Assembly: GCF_002237445.1 (NCBI RefSeq)
Contig: NZ_CP022527.1
Span: forward strand, 1,674,001-1,738,000
DNA length: 64,000 nucleotides
From: Neisseria sp. KEM232
GTDB taxonomy: Bacteria > Pseudomonadota > Gammaproteobacteria > Burkholderiales > Neisseriaceae
Direction: 5' to 3'
Every line of letters begins with the position of its first letter. Positions within the stretch are counted from its first letter, which is position 1. Both the position numbers and the translations under genes were made by a program. Shown one piece after another: positions 26,470-34,315 of the stretch. The notes beneath the pieces are model-generated. The model saw only the letters and a list, made by a program, of their open reading frames with translations. It was not told the DNA's origin and searched no databases.

Positions 26470-26943
26470 ATGTCTCTCACCCATCTTGACGAACAAGGCA
26501 AAACCCGCATGGTCGATGTCGGCGACAAAGCCGTAACCCGCCGCGTGGCCGTAGCGGGCGGACGGGTCGTGTTCCCGCCCGCAGTGTACGCCCAAATCCA
26601 ACAATCCAACGGCCAAACCGCCAAAGGCGCGATTACCGAAGTCGCCCGCGTCGCCGGCATCATGGCCGCCAAAAACACCGCATCAATGATTCCGATGTGC
26701 CACCCGATGATGCTCGAACGCTGCAAACTGGAGCTTGAATACGACGACGCGGCCCACAGCCTGAACATCACCGCCGAAGTGGCCGTAACCCACAAAACCG
26801 GCGTTGAAATGGAAGCCCTTACCGCCGTTACCGTGGCCGCGCTCACCGTGTACGACATGACCAAAGCCCTCAGCCACGACATCGAAATCCAAGACGTGCG
26901 CCTGTTGCACAAAGCCGGAGGCAAACATGACTTCAGCCGCTGA
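26470..26943 (+). CDS. moaC: cyclic pyranopterin monophosphate synthase
   Basis: Acts after MoaA to form cPMP. The 157-residue protein carries MVDVGDKAVTRRVAVAGG near the N-terminus, MIPMCHPMMLERCKLELEY with the active-site histidine, and ALTAVTVAALTVYDMTKAL with the catalytic lysine. ATG 26470 is preceded by AGGAAAGC. The 3' end overlaps the moaD start by 17 bases, indicating coupled translation. Confidence 0.95.
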   Translation: MSLTHLDEQGKTRMVDVGDKAVTRRVAVAGGRVVFPPAVYAQIQQSNGQTAKGAITEVARVAGIMAAKNTASMIPMCHPMMLERCKLELEYDDAAHSLNITAEVAVTHKTGVEMEALTAVTVAALTVYDMTKALSHDIEIQDVRLLHKAGGKHDFSR

Positions 26944-27181
26944 AATCCAAGTTTTATACTTTGCCGCCCTGCGCGAAGCGGCCAAACGCGAGGGCGAAAC
27001 CCTTACCCTAGCCGAAGGCGACACCGCCGCCGCCATTTACGAGCGGCTGGCCGCGCAATACGGCTTTGCTCTGCCGCAAGAGCGTTTGCGCTGCGCCGTC
27101 AACCACCAATTCGCCGCATGGGACACCGCCCTCAAAGCGGGCGACACGCTGGCCTTTATCCCGCCCGTGGCCGGAGGCTGA
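26927..27181 (+). CDS. moaD: molybdopterin synthase small subunit
   Basis: Ubiquitin-like sulfur carrier of 84 residues. The fold-typical start is IQVLYFAALREAAKREGE and the protein ends in PPVAGG, the double glycine that becomes a thiocarboxylate. It overlaps moaC and its stop codon lies one base before the moaE start, so moaCDE form a translationally coupled operon. Confidence 0.94.
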   Translation: MTSAAEIQVLYFAALREAAKREGETLTLAEGDTAAAIYERLAAQYGFALPQERLRCAVNHQFAAWDTALKAGDTLAFIPPVAGG

Positions 27182-27182
27182 A

Positions 27183-27617
27183 ATGTTTGATTTGACCGAA
27201 TCCCCCATCGATGCCGCCTCCCTGCGAAATCGTCTGCTCGGTAACGAAAACTGCGGCGCGTTCAACTGCTTCGAGGGCTGGGTGCGCCGCCAAAACGAAG
27301 GCAGCCGCGTCGATTATCTGGTGTACAGTGTGTACCGCGAACTCGCGCTCAACGCGGGCAACGAAGTCATCGCCGAAGCCAAACGCCGCTTCGCCATCGC
27401 CGATGCCGTCTGCGTGCACCGCCACGGCCGCTTGGAAGTGGGCGACATGGCCGTGTGGGTAGGCGTGGCCGCCGGACACCGCGACGCAGGCTTCACCGCC
27501 TGCCGCTTCATCATCGATACGGTAAAAGCCCAAGTGCCGATTTGGAAAGAAGAGTTTTACACCGGCCAAACCCAAAGCGCATGGCTGGCCAATCCCGAAT
27601 CGCACGGAGCGGGCTGA
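27183..27617 (+). CDS. moaE: molybdopterin synthase catalytic subunit
   Basis: A 144-residue protein that with MoaD inserts dithiolene sulfurs into cPMP. The motifs are GAFNCFEGWVRRQNEG, the conserved VCVHRHGRLEVGDMAVWVGV, and the lysine-bearing VKAQVPIWKEEFY. The start ATG 27183 follows GGAGGC. This completes moaA, C, D, E and moeA/mobA in one window, everything needed for bis-MGD except metal import, which modA partly supplies. Confidence 0.95.
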   Translation: MFDLTESPIDAASLRNRLLGNENCGAFNCFEGWVRRQNEGSRVDYLVYSVYRELALNAGNEVIAEAKRRFAIADAVCVHRHGRLEVGDMAVWVGVAAGHRDAGFTACRFIIDTVKAQVPIWKEEFYTGQTQSAWLANPESHGAG

Positions 27618-27667
27618 CTGTGTTTGACTTATCCTGCATCAATACCGATACCGGCGCAAACAAAAAG

Positions 27668-27694
27668 AGGCCGTCTGAAACTTTCAGACGGCCT
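27668..27694. terminator. inverted DUS terminator after moaCDE
   Basis: AGGCCGTCTGAA and its complement separated by three bases, then TTTT. Confidence 0.8.
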
Positions 27695-27730
27695 TTTATC
27701 TATTTGCTTTCTGTTGATAAACCACAAAGA

Positions 27731-27758
27731 AAAACCACCTAAACGCTTGTTTAGGTGG
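27731..27758 (-). terminator. intrinsic terminator of the tRNA gene
   Basis: Read on the minus strand, CCACCTAAA and TTTAGGTGG form a 9-bp stem with a short loop, followed by a T5 tract, eight bases past the tRNA 3' end. Confidence 0.85.
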
Positions 27759-27766
27759 CTGGAATT

Positions 27767-27842
27767 TGGCTCCCCGACCTGGGCTCGAACCAGGGACCTG
27801 CGGATTAACAGTCCGTCGCTCTACCGACTGAGCTATCGGGGA
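27767..27842 (-). tRNA. tRNA-Asn (GTT)
   Basis: Full cloverleaf on the minus strand: acceptor TCCCCGA pairing with TCGGGGA, D-arm AGCTCAGTCGGTAGAGC, anticodon loop CTGTTAA with anticodon GTT, T-arm with GGTTCGAGCC and encoded CCA. Its own terminator follows. Confidence 0.96.
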
Positions 27843-27933
27843 AGAAGTGCGCATTATAGCGGCTGTTTGGATTCTGTCAAACACTTGCCGGTAGAAATTT
27901 TACGAAATTTGTCTAAATGCATAATTCAGCTTG

Positions 27934-28473
27934 TTATTTAATTTTTCCAACTCGGCAGAAATAGCGCGGCAGCGGGCGGTTGTCGGCGGACTGGGCGGCA
28001 AATTCGGCGGCGAGGCGGCGGTATCCGCTTTCGTCCTGCGGCTTGTAGCGGGCGGCTTCTGCCAGCAGGGCGAAGCAGCGGGCGGCGGTTTCGGCCTGTT
28101 GTTCCATATTGAGGGCGGCGAAGGTGGCGATGCGCTCGGGCGGCGGGCAGCGGTAGGCGCGGCGGCGGGCGTAGCCGCCCTGTGCGGACAGTATCAGACC
28201 GCCGAGCCAGGTGTGGAAACCGTGCTGCCACTGCCAGACATGGGTCAGCTCGTGTATCAGCCACAAAAGATAGCCGCCGCCTGCCTGCGTGTAGTCGGGC
28301 AGGTAGTGGCGGCGCGGGAAATAGATGCGGCCGTCGGGCGATACGGCGGCAGACAGGTCGGGCAACAGGGGAAAACCGCAGCGGATGCGGATAGCGGCAT
28401 AGTCGAGATGGCTGCCGAAAAAGAGGCGTGCGGCGCGGATTTCGTTGTCGGTGAGGCTTCTGGCGGCGGCCAT
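27934..28473 (-). CDS. zincin-like (HExxH) protein, Vgr-related annotation group
   Basis: A 179-residue protein. Residues 1-20 (MAAARSLTDNEIRAARLFFG) start at an ATG consistent with the conserved N-terminus. The open frame upstream reads into the divergent GTPase gene and is not real. The centre has LLWLIHELTHVWQWQHG, in which HELTH fits the HExxH zinc-peptidase motif. No signal peptide or membrane span. Similar proteins are often labelled Vgr-related or Rhs-associated, but no type VI secretion genes occur here. Substrate unknown. Confidence 0.75.
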   Translation of the reverse strand: MAAARSLTDNEIRAARLFFGSHLDYAAIRIRCGFPLLPDLSAAVSPDGRIYFPRRHYLPDYTQAGGGYLLWLIHELTHVWQWQHGFHTWLGGLILSAQGGYARRRAYRCPPPERIATFAALNMEQQAETAARCFALLAEAARYKPQDESGYRRLAAEFAAQSADNRPLPRYFCRVGKIK

Positions 28474-28630
28474 GGTTTGCTCCGTGTGTTTTGTGTTTTC
28501 AGACGGCCTGTCCGCCCGATGCCGCCGATATTTGGCGCAATGCCGCTTATTCAAGCCTTCCTGCGGCGGGCGTTGCCAAGCGCGGCGCTTTTTCCGACAA
28601 TGCCGCCCTTTGAGGCCGTCTGAAAACGCC

Positions 28631-29983
28631 ATGACCGAACACACTCCGCTTTCCCTTGCCGTTGTCGGACACACCAACACCGGCAAAACCTCCCTCCTGC
28701 GCACGCTGCTGCGCGACAGCGCCTTCGGCGAAGTGGCCAACGCCTCGGCCACCACCCGCCATGTCGAACGCGCCGCCGTTGCCGACGGCGGCGACACCCT
28801 CCTCTATCTCTACGACACCCCCGGCCTCGAAGACGCGGGCGGCGTGCTCGACTGGCTGGAAACCCACACCTCCGCGCGCGCCGACGGCATCGAGCGCCTG
28901 CAACGGTTTCTCGCCTCGCCCGAAGCCGCCGCCGAATTCTCGCAGGAAGCCAAGGTCCTGCGCCAGCTTCTGCAAAGCGATGCCGCACTTTATGTTATCG
29001 ATGCACGCGAACCCGTGCTGGGCAAATACAAAGACGAACTCACCATCCTCTCCTGGTGCGCCAAGCCCGTGATGCCCGTTTTCAACTTCACCGCAGAACG
29101 CGACACCGCCGCCTGGAACGACATGCTCGCCCGCCGCAACCTCCATGTCACCTGCGGCTTCGACACCGTCGCCTTCGATTTCGAAGGCGAGATGCGCCTG
29201 TGGCAGAGCCTCGCCACCATGCTGCCCGGCAACAACATCCTCACCCGGCTTGTCCAAATGCGCCGCCGCGAATGGCAGAGCCTCGACAAACAAGCCAGAG
29301 AAGAAATCGCCGGATTCCTGCTCGATGCCGCCGCCTACAAACAGGAAACCGGCGAACACGACGACCCCGCCCCCGTTTTGCACACCATGCAGGAAGCTGT
29401 CCGCCGCCTCGAAAGCGGATTCCAACAGCGCCTCCTGCACCTCTACCGCTTCTACCACAGCGAAACCGAAAGCGGCGGCTGGGCGCTCAAAGCCTTCCGC
29501 CAAGACCCCTTCGACAGCGCCCTGCTCAAAGAATACGGCATCCGCACCGGCACGGGTGCCGCCGCAGGCGCCGCCATCGGCTTAGGCATCGACATCGCCA
29601 CCCTCGGCGGCTCGCTCGGACTGGGCACCGCCATCGGCAGCCTGCTCGGCGGCGTTCTGCCCAACATGAACGACATCTCCGACAAACTCAGCGGCCGCCA
29701 AACCCTGCACACCGACCCCGAAACCCTCACCCTGCTCGCCGCCCGCGCCCTCGACCTGCTGCACGCCCTGCAAACACGCGGCCACGCGGCGCAGACACCC
29801 GTTTCCCCAAAAAGCGGCAAAACCCCCTGGCCGCCGCGCAAACTGCCGCCCGAGCTGCAAAAAGCCCGCAGCCGCCCGCGCTGGTCGTCGCTCAACACCG
29901 GAGCCCCCGAAGCCAGCCGCGAAGAAAGAAGCGAAGCGGCAAAAACCCTGGCCGAACGCCTGCGGCACCAAGAGGCCGTCTGA
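28631..29983 (+). CDS. GTPase with DUF3482 domain
   Basis: A 450-residue protein. The N-terminal G domain has the P-loop GHTNTGKTSLLRT, the G2 threonine region ATTRHVER and G3 LYDTPGLEDA; a lysine-poor G4 (FNFTAERD) is seen instead of NKxD. The C-terminal half contains a glycine-rich hydrophobic hairpin (GTGAAAGAAIGLGIDIATLG, then GSLGLGTAIGSLLGGVLP) characteristic of DUF3482 proteins, likely membrane-inserting. These genes often pair with a DUF2868 membrane protein; none is adjacent here. The ATG at 28631 follows a DUS rather than a clear Shine-Dalgarno sequence. Confidence 0.87.
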   Translation: MTEHTPLSLAVVGHTNTGKTSLLRTLLRDSAFGEVANASATTRHVERAAVADGGDTLLYLYDTPGLEDAGGVLDWLETHTSARADGIERLQRFLASPEAAAEFSQEAKVLRQLLQSDAALYVIDAREPVLGKYKDELTILSWCAKPVMPVFNFTAERDTAAWNDMLARRNLHVTCGFDTVAFDFEGEMRLWQSLATMLPGNNILTRLVQMRRREWQSLDKQAREEIAGFLLDAAAYKQETGEHDDPAPVLHTMQEAVRRLESGFQQRLLHLYRFYHSETESGGWALKAFRQDPFDSALLKEYGIRTGTGAAAGAAIGLGIDIATLGGSLGLGTAIGSLLGGVLPNMNDISDKLSGRQTLHTDPETLTLLAARALDLLHALQTRGHAAQTPVSPKSGKTPWPPRKLPPELQKARSRPRWSSLNTGAPEASREERSEAAKTLAERLRHQEAV

Positions 29984-30102
29984 AAACGAAAAGGCCGTCT
30001 GAAAACGCCCCCGCCGCACGCAGAAAACATTTCAGACGGCCTCCCGCCTGTTTGGCAAAACAAAAAACACACCCTATCTGCCATCGGCGCAGCCCGAAGC
30101 AA

Positions 30103-30134
30103 AGGCCGTCTGAAACATACTTTTCAGACGGCCT
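30103..30134. terminator. inverted DUS pair after GTPase gene
   Basis: AGGCCGTCTGAA with its complement nine bases later and a T run. Two further DUS lie at about 29973-30042, one oriented against the others. Confidence 0.7.
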
Positions 30135-30192
30135 TTTTGACAAAACCCGTGCCGCCGCCGACAATGCCCGCCCCCAAACGAGAGAAAACCAC

Positions 30193-30858
30193 ATGAAACC
30201 GAAACAACTGACCGCCGCAGCCCTTATCACCGCAGCAGCCTGCGCCCAAGCCGCCGAACTGCCGCAAAACGCCGAGCTGCAATACAGCGGCCCCTACGGC
30301 GTACCCGCCACCATGACCTTCACCCGCAGCGGCAACGCCTACAAAATCGTCTCCGTTATCAAAGTCCCCCTCTACAACTTCCGCTTCGAAAGCGGCGGCA
30401 CCGTCAGCGGCAACGCCCTGCACCCCTCCTACTACAAAGACATCCGCAAAGGCAAAACCTATGCCGAAGCCAAATTCGGCGGCGGCAAAATCACCTACGG
30501 CAAAGCGGGCGGACAGCAAACCGAAAACACCGCCGGCCAAATCCTCGACCTCTTCGCCCTCGCCTGGCAGCTGGCCGCCACCGACGGCAAACTGCCCGCC
30601 GGTATCAAAATCACCAACGGCAAACGCATCTACAACATCGGTGGCCTGAACAAAACCGGCTCGGCGCAATACGCTTTTTCGGGCGGCAAAACCACCGTCG
30701 AAAACTACACCGTCAAACGCGGCGACGACACCGTCAACTACTCCTTCGCCCCCGCCTTCGGCAACATCCCCGCCAAAATCAGCTACATCGACAACGGCAC
30801 CACCTACAACCTCAAACTCACTGGCCTGAAAATCAACGGCCAAACCGTTAAACCTTAG
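30193..30858 (+). CDS. DUF3108-domain exported protein
   Basis: A 221-residue protein with a signal peptide (LTAAALITAAACAQAAE) and a beta-rich DUF3108 body: NAELQYSGPYGVPATMTFTR, VPLYNFRFESGGTVSG, and a C-terminus ISYIDNGTTYNLKLTGLKI. DUF3108 proteins are periplasmic or lipid-associated with unknown biochemical role. ATG 30193 has GAGAAAACC upstream. The final base of the TAG stop is also the first base of a 163-bp MITE, so insertion took place exactly at the 3' end or created the stop. Confidence 0.85.
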   Translation: MKPKQLTAAALITAAACAQAAELPQNAELQYSGPYGVPATMTFTRSGNAYKIVSVIKVPLYNFRFESGGTVSGNALHPSYYKDIRKGKTYAEAKFGGGKITYGKAGGQQTENTAGQILDLFALAWQLAATDGKLPAGIKITNGKRIYNIGGLNKTGSAQYAFSGGKTTVENYTVKRGDDTVNYSFAPAFGNIPAKISYIDNGTTYNLKLTGLKINGQTVKP

Positions 30859-31020
30859 GGGCTGTTGACACTCAGCTTGCGAGACGGTTTTTTGAGTAAA
30901 AAATGGCCGAATGCAAGGAAAAAAGCACAGCAAGGTTGGACACCTTGCGAGCATTTTTGACGCGGCAGGCGGATATTTTTTACCAAAAACACCGCCGCAA
31001 GGCTGATTGTCAACAGCCCC
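30858..31020. mobile_element. MITE with GGGGCTGTTGACA ends, 163 bp
   Basis: Starts GGGGCTGTTGACA and ends TGTCAACAGCCCC. The inner part has GCAAGGTTGGACACCTTGCG and a GCGGCAGGC block. A diverged relative is at 34088-34248 and a truncated right end near 32953-32985. No coding capacity. The terminus resembles that of IS1595/IS1016-type elements (GGGGCTGT), suggesting mobilisation by such a transposase. Confidence 0.8.
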
Positions 31021-31086
31021 TAAACCGCCGTTTTGCATGCAGGAGCAAGACGGCAAGGCGCAGCCGAACCCCGTACACATGGCAGA

Positions 31087-31125
31087 AGGCCGTCTGAAAA
31101 CCGAACAAGGGCTTTCAGACGGCCT
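31087..31125. terminator. inverted DUS pair
   Basis: DUS at 31087-31098 and its complement at 31114-31125, between the MITE and the next orphan gene. Confidence 0.6.
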
Positions 31126-31187
31126 TAACACAGAACCGGCCTGCATGCAGGTTGCGTTTGCTGTGAATTTCAAATGAAGGAAAATTG

Positions 31188-31688
31188 ATGGGTTACCATG
31201 TCAGAATTATTAATACTGCAAAGGATACTGCTGCATCAGCGAAAATGCTTAACCGGCCTCAGGCATTGGCCGCATGGCTGCGGAAAAATTTCGATTTTTA
31301 CGCCGATACCGACGATAGCGGCCAACAGTATTTTTACCGTGCCGACGATCAAGAACGTACTTTGTTTTACGAAGTGTGTGATGAAGGAAACAGAGAACTA
31401 TTGGCTATCGGTCCGGATGATACGTTGCTGTCCCTGATGATCGACATCGCCCGTTTGCTGGGCGACGGCTCAAGAGTGGTAGGAGATGAGGGCGAAACCT
31501 ACGTCAGCCCTGTTCGTTCCTACACCCATCCGGATGATGCCGCCACGCTTGCTGCTATATACGGACATAACAGTCTTGGCCGGAAACTGTTTGATTTCCT
31601 GCTCAGTATTTGGATTCCATTGCTACTGTGGCTGATTGTGTTACTACTGTGGCTGATTGTGTTTTTGTTCAAACTTTGGAAAGAATAG
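31188..31688 (+). CDS. hypothetical protein with C-terminal membrane anchor
   Basis: Not recognised. It has 166 residues from ATG 31188 (GAAGG eight bases upstream). Residues 1-135 are soluble and acidic; residues 138-162 are strongly hydrophobic (LLSIWIPLLLWLIVLLLWLI) ending in KLWKE. The hydrophobic segment contains an exact in-frame tandem duplication of 21 bases (31624-31644 and 31645-31665, one mismatch), giving LLWLIVL twice. Lower GC than neighbours. It sits in an islet of small orphan genes between MITEs. Confidence 0.7.
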   Translation: MGYHVRIINTAKDTAASAKMLNRPQALAAWLRKNFDFYADTDDSGQQYFYRADDQERTLFYEVCDEGNRELLAIGPDDTLLSLMIDIARLLGDGSRVVGDEGETYVSPVRSYTHPDDAATLAAIYGHNSLGRKLFDFLLSIWIPLLLWLIVLLLWLIVFLFKLWKE

Positions 31689-31924
31689 CCCGCATGCCGT
31701 AGAGAGTCGCCCCGCGACGCATGTGGTTTGGGTTTTGCGGGAAACCGTGCGGGCAGACACTTAAAAGGCCGTCTGAAAGCAAAGCTGCAACGAAGTTGAA
31801 CAGCAGGTTTGGCGTATTTCAGACGGCCTTTGGCACGGCAGGTATCACATGGAACGCGTGCGTCGCGGGGTGCACACCCTACGCATGACCCGCGCTGCGC
31901 TTGCTGTGCCGTTGCTTTTTCGGC
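31689..31924. repeat. intergenic repeats
   Basis: Contains an inverted DUS pair (31766-31829) and a repeat ACGCATGACCCGCGCTGCGC (about 31883-31902) that recurs with small changes at about 32516-32538. No gene seen. Confidence 0.6.
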
Positions 31925-32407
31925 TTATTTCGATATTGCCATTTCGATAACTTGGCCGACATAGTTGTTTTCCAAATCAAGCGGTGCGCTCGGTCTCTGT
32001 GTTGATTTTTTCAATTCGTCGTACGCATAAAAAATCATTATTTCTTTGCCCACGGCAAACAGCCTTCTGTCCGATTTATTGTTCATATACATACTTTCGT
32101 CCCTTATCGCCCCGCTGCTGTCGACAAAACGAAAACTGTTCGGTACGCGCCTTATTTCCATTCCCGCTTCGTACAGCGACAAGATGGTGCCGGAAACGGT
32201 TTCGGTAATGATTTTTCCGCAATCAACGCTGTGCCACCATTCGTCCGATGCAAACAAACCCTTGTCTTTTTTGATTCCGAACGGATTGTCTTGATTTAAT
32301 GACAACGCTCTTACCTCTTCAATAAATTCCTTTTTACGCTTGGTTTCCATTTCTTTTTTAAAATCATAAATCAAGCGCATATTTTCGCCCAAATTCAGAT
32401 AAGCCAT
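31925..32407 (-). CDS. hypothetical cytoplasmic protein
   Basis: Not recognised. 160 residues, charged, with a probable helical N-terminus (LIYDFKKEMETKRKKEF) and a mixed body with SDEWWHSVDCGKIITETVSG. No signal or membrane span. Clearly AT-richer than flanking core genes. Small orphan proteins of this size beside repeats are sometimes immunity proteins, but nothing here shows a cognate toxin. Confidence 0.65.
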   Translation of the reverse strand: MAYLNLGENMRLIYDFKKEMETKRKKEFIEEVRALSLNQDNPFGIKKDKGLFASDEWWHSVDCGKIITETVSGTILSLYEAGMEIRRVPNSFRFVDSSGAIRDESMYMNNKSDRRLFAVGKEIMIFYAYDELKKSTQRPSAPLDLENNYVGQVIEMAISK

Positions 32408-32555
32408 TTTTGCATCTCCAATGGTTTGAAATTTGAAAACTGCCGACCGATGCCCGACAAAACAGCAAGCCGCAGCAAGCCGTAGTGCGGGTCATGTGTG
32501 GGGTGCGTCGCCCCTACGCATCACCCGCGCTGCGCTTGCCCGCAGTGATGATGCG

Positions 32556-32915
32556 TCAATTACAAATGCCCAAGGATTTGCCTTTGGCAGTGCAATCCGA
32601 CGGGCTGATGATTGCATACCCTTTCTGTTTGAGGCACTTGTATATAGCGTTTCTTCGTATATCCACCTGCTCGTCAGACATATCGGGATATCGAACATTT
32701 ACATCTAATGTTCCGTTGTTTAATTTTCTTACTCCGCAATCTAAAACGTCTTTCTTTCTTTTGACTATGTCGGTGTGTCCCATGCTGCCGTATTTCTGAA
32801 TGCCCTGTATTACCGTGTAATTATTATAAACATCAGGGCTGTATTTGGAGACGACACGTATGGGGATACAGGCGCTAACAAGCAAAACAGCTGGCAATAT
32901 TGATTTTTGCATCAT
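32556..32915 (-). CDS. hypothetical small lipoprotein
   Basis: 119 residues. The N-terminus MMQKSILPAVLLVSAC is a lipoprotein signal with lipobox VSAC at Cys16. The mature protein contains three further cysteines (DCGVRK, YKCLKQ, SDCTAK) and ends GICN. No family recognised. AT-rich. It faces the same way as the preceding orphan gene; between them lie about 150 bases with a shared repeat. Confidence 0.65.
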   Translation of the reverse strand: MMQKSILPAVLLVSACIPIRVVSKYSPDVYNNYTVIQGIQKYGSMGHTDIVKRKKDVLDCGVRKLNNGTLDVNVRYPDMSDEQVDIRRNAIYKCLKQKGYAIISPSDCTAKGKSLGICN

Positions 32916-32952
32916 GACTTTCCGAATTTAAAAAGTAATTCCATAGCAAACG

Positions 32953-32985
32953 CAGCCGCAAGGCCGATTGTTAACAGGCTCTATA
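32953..32985. mobile_element. truncated right end of GGGGCTGTT-type MITE
   Basis: GCCGCAAGGCCGATTGTTAA followed by CAGGCTCTA resembles the last 30 bases of the MITE at 30858-31020 (GCCGCAAGGCTGATTGTCAA CAGCCCC). The left part is absent. Confidence 0.5.
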
Positions 32986-33045
32986 AGGCCGTCTGAAAAA
33001 ACAGAAAAGCTTTTTTCAGACGGCCTTCTGCCGTATCCGCAACAG

Positions 33046-33486
33046 TCAGTAAGCCGAAAACGGCACGCTGTACACCTTGCCGTCTACCGCCACGTCGGCC
33101 GAGAAATCGTGCCGCGCTTCGGTGCACAGCGGCAGGCGCACGCCGGCGGCCGACCATCTGCCCGCCGCGTCGCGCCGCAAATCGTAGCGGTTGAAACCCA
33201 TGTCCATATCGCGCATGGAAAAGCTCACCGACACTTCGCGCGCGCCGTCCGCCCCGTCGAGCACAATGTCAAACGGCTTTTGCAAAGCGGCGGCGGGCGC
33301 GAAACGCAGCACCGCGCCGCCGGGCAGCGTGCAGCCCGCCGCGATGTCGCAGGCCGCAACCTCCACGGCGGCAGGCTGCCGCTGCGTCCACCAATGCAGA
33401 GCCGCCAGCTTCACGGCGGCAAACGCCAACAGCAACACGGCGGCCGTAATCCATTTGCCCTGCGCGCGCATCATCCGTCTCCACAA
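33046..33486 (-). CDS. conserved hypothetical membrane-anchored protein
   Basis: 146 residues. One N-terminal membrane helix (WITAAVLLLAFAAVKLAALHWW) is followed by a periplasmic domain with paired cysteines (AACDIAAGC) and a beta-rich pattern ending VDGKVYSVPFSAY. GC content is normal for the genome, so it looks resident rather than acquired. It is divergent from smpB with about 90 bases between. Function unknown. Confidence 0.75.
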   Translation of the reverse strand: MWRRMMRAQGKWITAAVLLLAFAAVKLAALHWWTQRQPAAVEVAACDIAAGCTLPGGAVLRFAPAAALQKPFDIVLDGADGAREVSVSFSMRDMDMGFNRYDLRRDAAGRWSAAGVRLPLCTEARHDFSADVAVDGKVYSVPFSAY

Positions 33487-33576
33487 AAAAGCGCGATTAT
33501 AGCGGCAACGTTGACGGGGCGCGGCGCAAAACGCTTTCTGCTACAATGCCGCCCTGCCAAAAACAAGGGTCGCCCA

Positions 33577-34023
33577 ATGAGCATCGCCAACAACAGAAAA
33601 GCCTATCACGACTACTTTATCGAAGACGAAATCGAAGCCGGTCTGGTACTCGACGGCTGGGAAGTCAAAGCCGTGCGCGCCGGACGCGTCCAGCTCAAAG
33701 AAAGCTACATCCACTGGAAAAAAGACGCCTTCTACCTCGTCGGCAGCCACATCACCGCCCTGCCCACCGCCTCCACCCACGTCAAACCCGATCCCGTCCG
33801 GCCGCGCAAGCTGCTGCTCAAACAGGGCGAAATCAACAAGCTCATCGGCAAGGTCGAGCGCAGCGGCTACACCCTCGTGCCGCTGAACCTGCACTACAAA
33901 CGCGGCTACATCAAAATGGACATCGGCCTGGCCAAAGGCAAAAAGCAGCACGACAAACGGCAAAGCCTGAAAGAAGCCGACTGGAAACGCGAGAAACAGC
34001 GTCTGATGAAAAACACACGCTGA
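33577..34023 (+). CDS. smpB: SsrA-binding protein
   Basis: Binds tmRNA and delivers it to stalled ribosomes for trans-translation. The 148-residue protein is full length: NRKAYHDYFIEDEIEAGLVL, GWEVKAVRAGRVQLKESYI, KLLLKQGEINKLIGKVERSG and the basic tail KKQHDKRQSLKEADWKREKQ. The ATG at 33577 gives the standard N-terminus; the longer open frame upstream covers the divergent gene region. It is followed by three DUS in direct orientation. Confidence 0.97.
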   Translation: MSIANNRKAYHDYFIEDEIEAGLVLDGWEVKAVRAGRVQLKESYIHWKKDAFYLVGSHITALPTASTHVKPDPVRPRKLLLKQGEINKLIGKVERSGYTLVPLNLHYKRGYIKMDIGLAKGKKQHDKRQSLKEADWKREKQRLMKNTR

Positions 34024-34025
34024 CC

Positions 34026-34086
34026 TTCAGACGGCCTCAATCCCCTTTCAGACGGCCTCAACCTTTTTTTAGATTTCAGACGGCCT
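34026..34086. repeat. triple direct DUS array
   Basis: TTCAGACGGCCT at 34026-34037, 34047-34058 and 34075-34086, all in the same orientation, between smpB and a MITE. Unlike inverted pairs these cannot form a terminator. Confidence 0.85.
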
Positions 34087-34087
34087 A

Positions 34088-34248
34088 GGGGCTGTTTACA
34101 ATTGGTTTGCGAAGCGGATTTTGCGTCAGAAAACGGCAGATGCAAGGCGCAAACCGCAGCAAGGTTGGACACCTTGCGAGGATTTGCAACGCGGCAGATG
34201 CCGTTTTATGGCGTGAAAGCAGCCGCAATACCAAATGTAAACAGCCCC
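34088..34248. mobile_element. MITE with GGGGCTGTTTACA ends, 161 bp
   Basis: Starts GGGGCTGTTTACA and ends TGTAAACAGCCCC. The inner AGCAAGGTTGGACACCTTGC block is shared with the copy at 30858-31020. Terminal bases differ between copies but stay complementary within each. Confidence 0.8.
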
Positions 34249-34315
34249 TCAGGCCGTCTGAATCTTTTCCGCCGCAAACCATAACAACAAAACACACAAT
34301 TTAGGAACAAACCGC

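Noticed and set aside
27934..28797. 287-residue version of the zincin protein
   Set aside because: The first 108 codons lie opposite the GTPase gene; the conserved start is at 28473.
29056..30192. Upstream extension of the DUF3108 gene as a fusion protein
   Set aside because: Reads the GTPase gene in the wrong frame plus DUS; a signal peptide begins at 30193.
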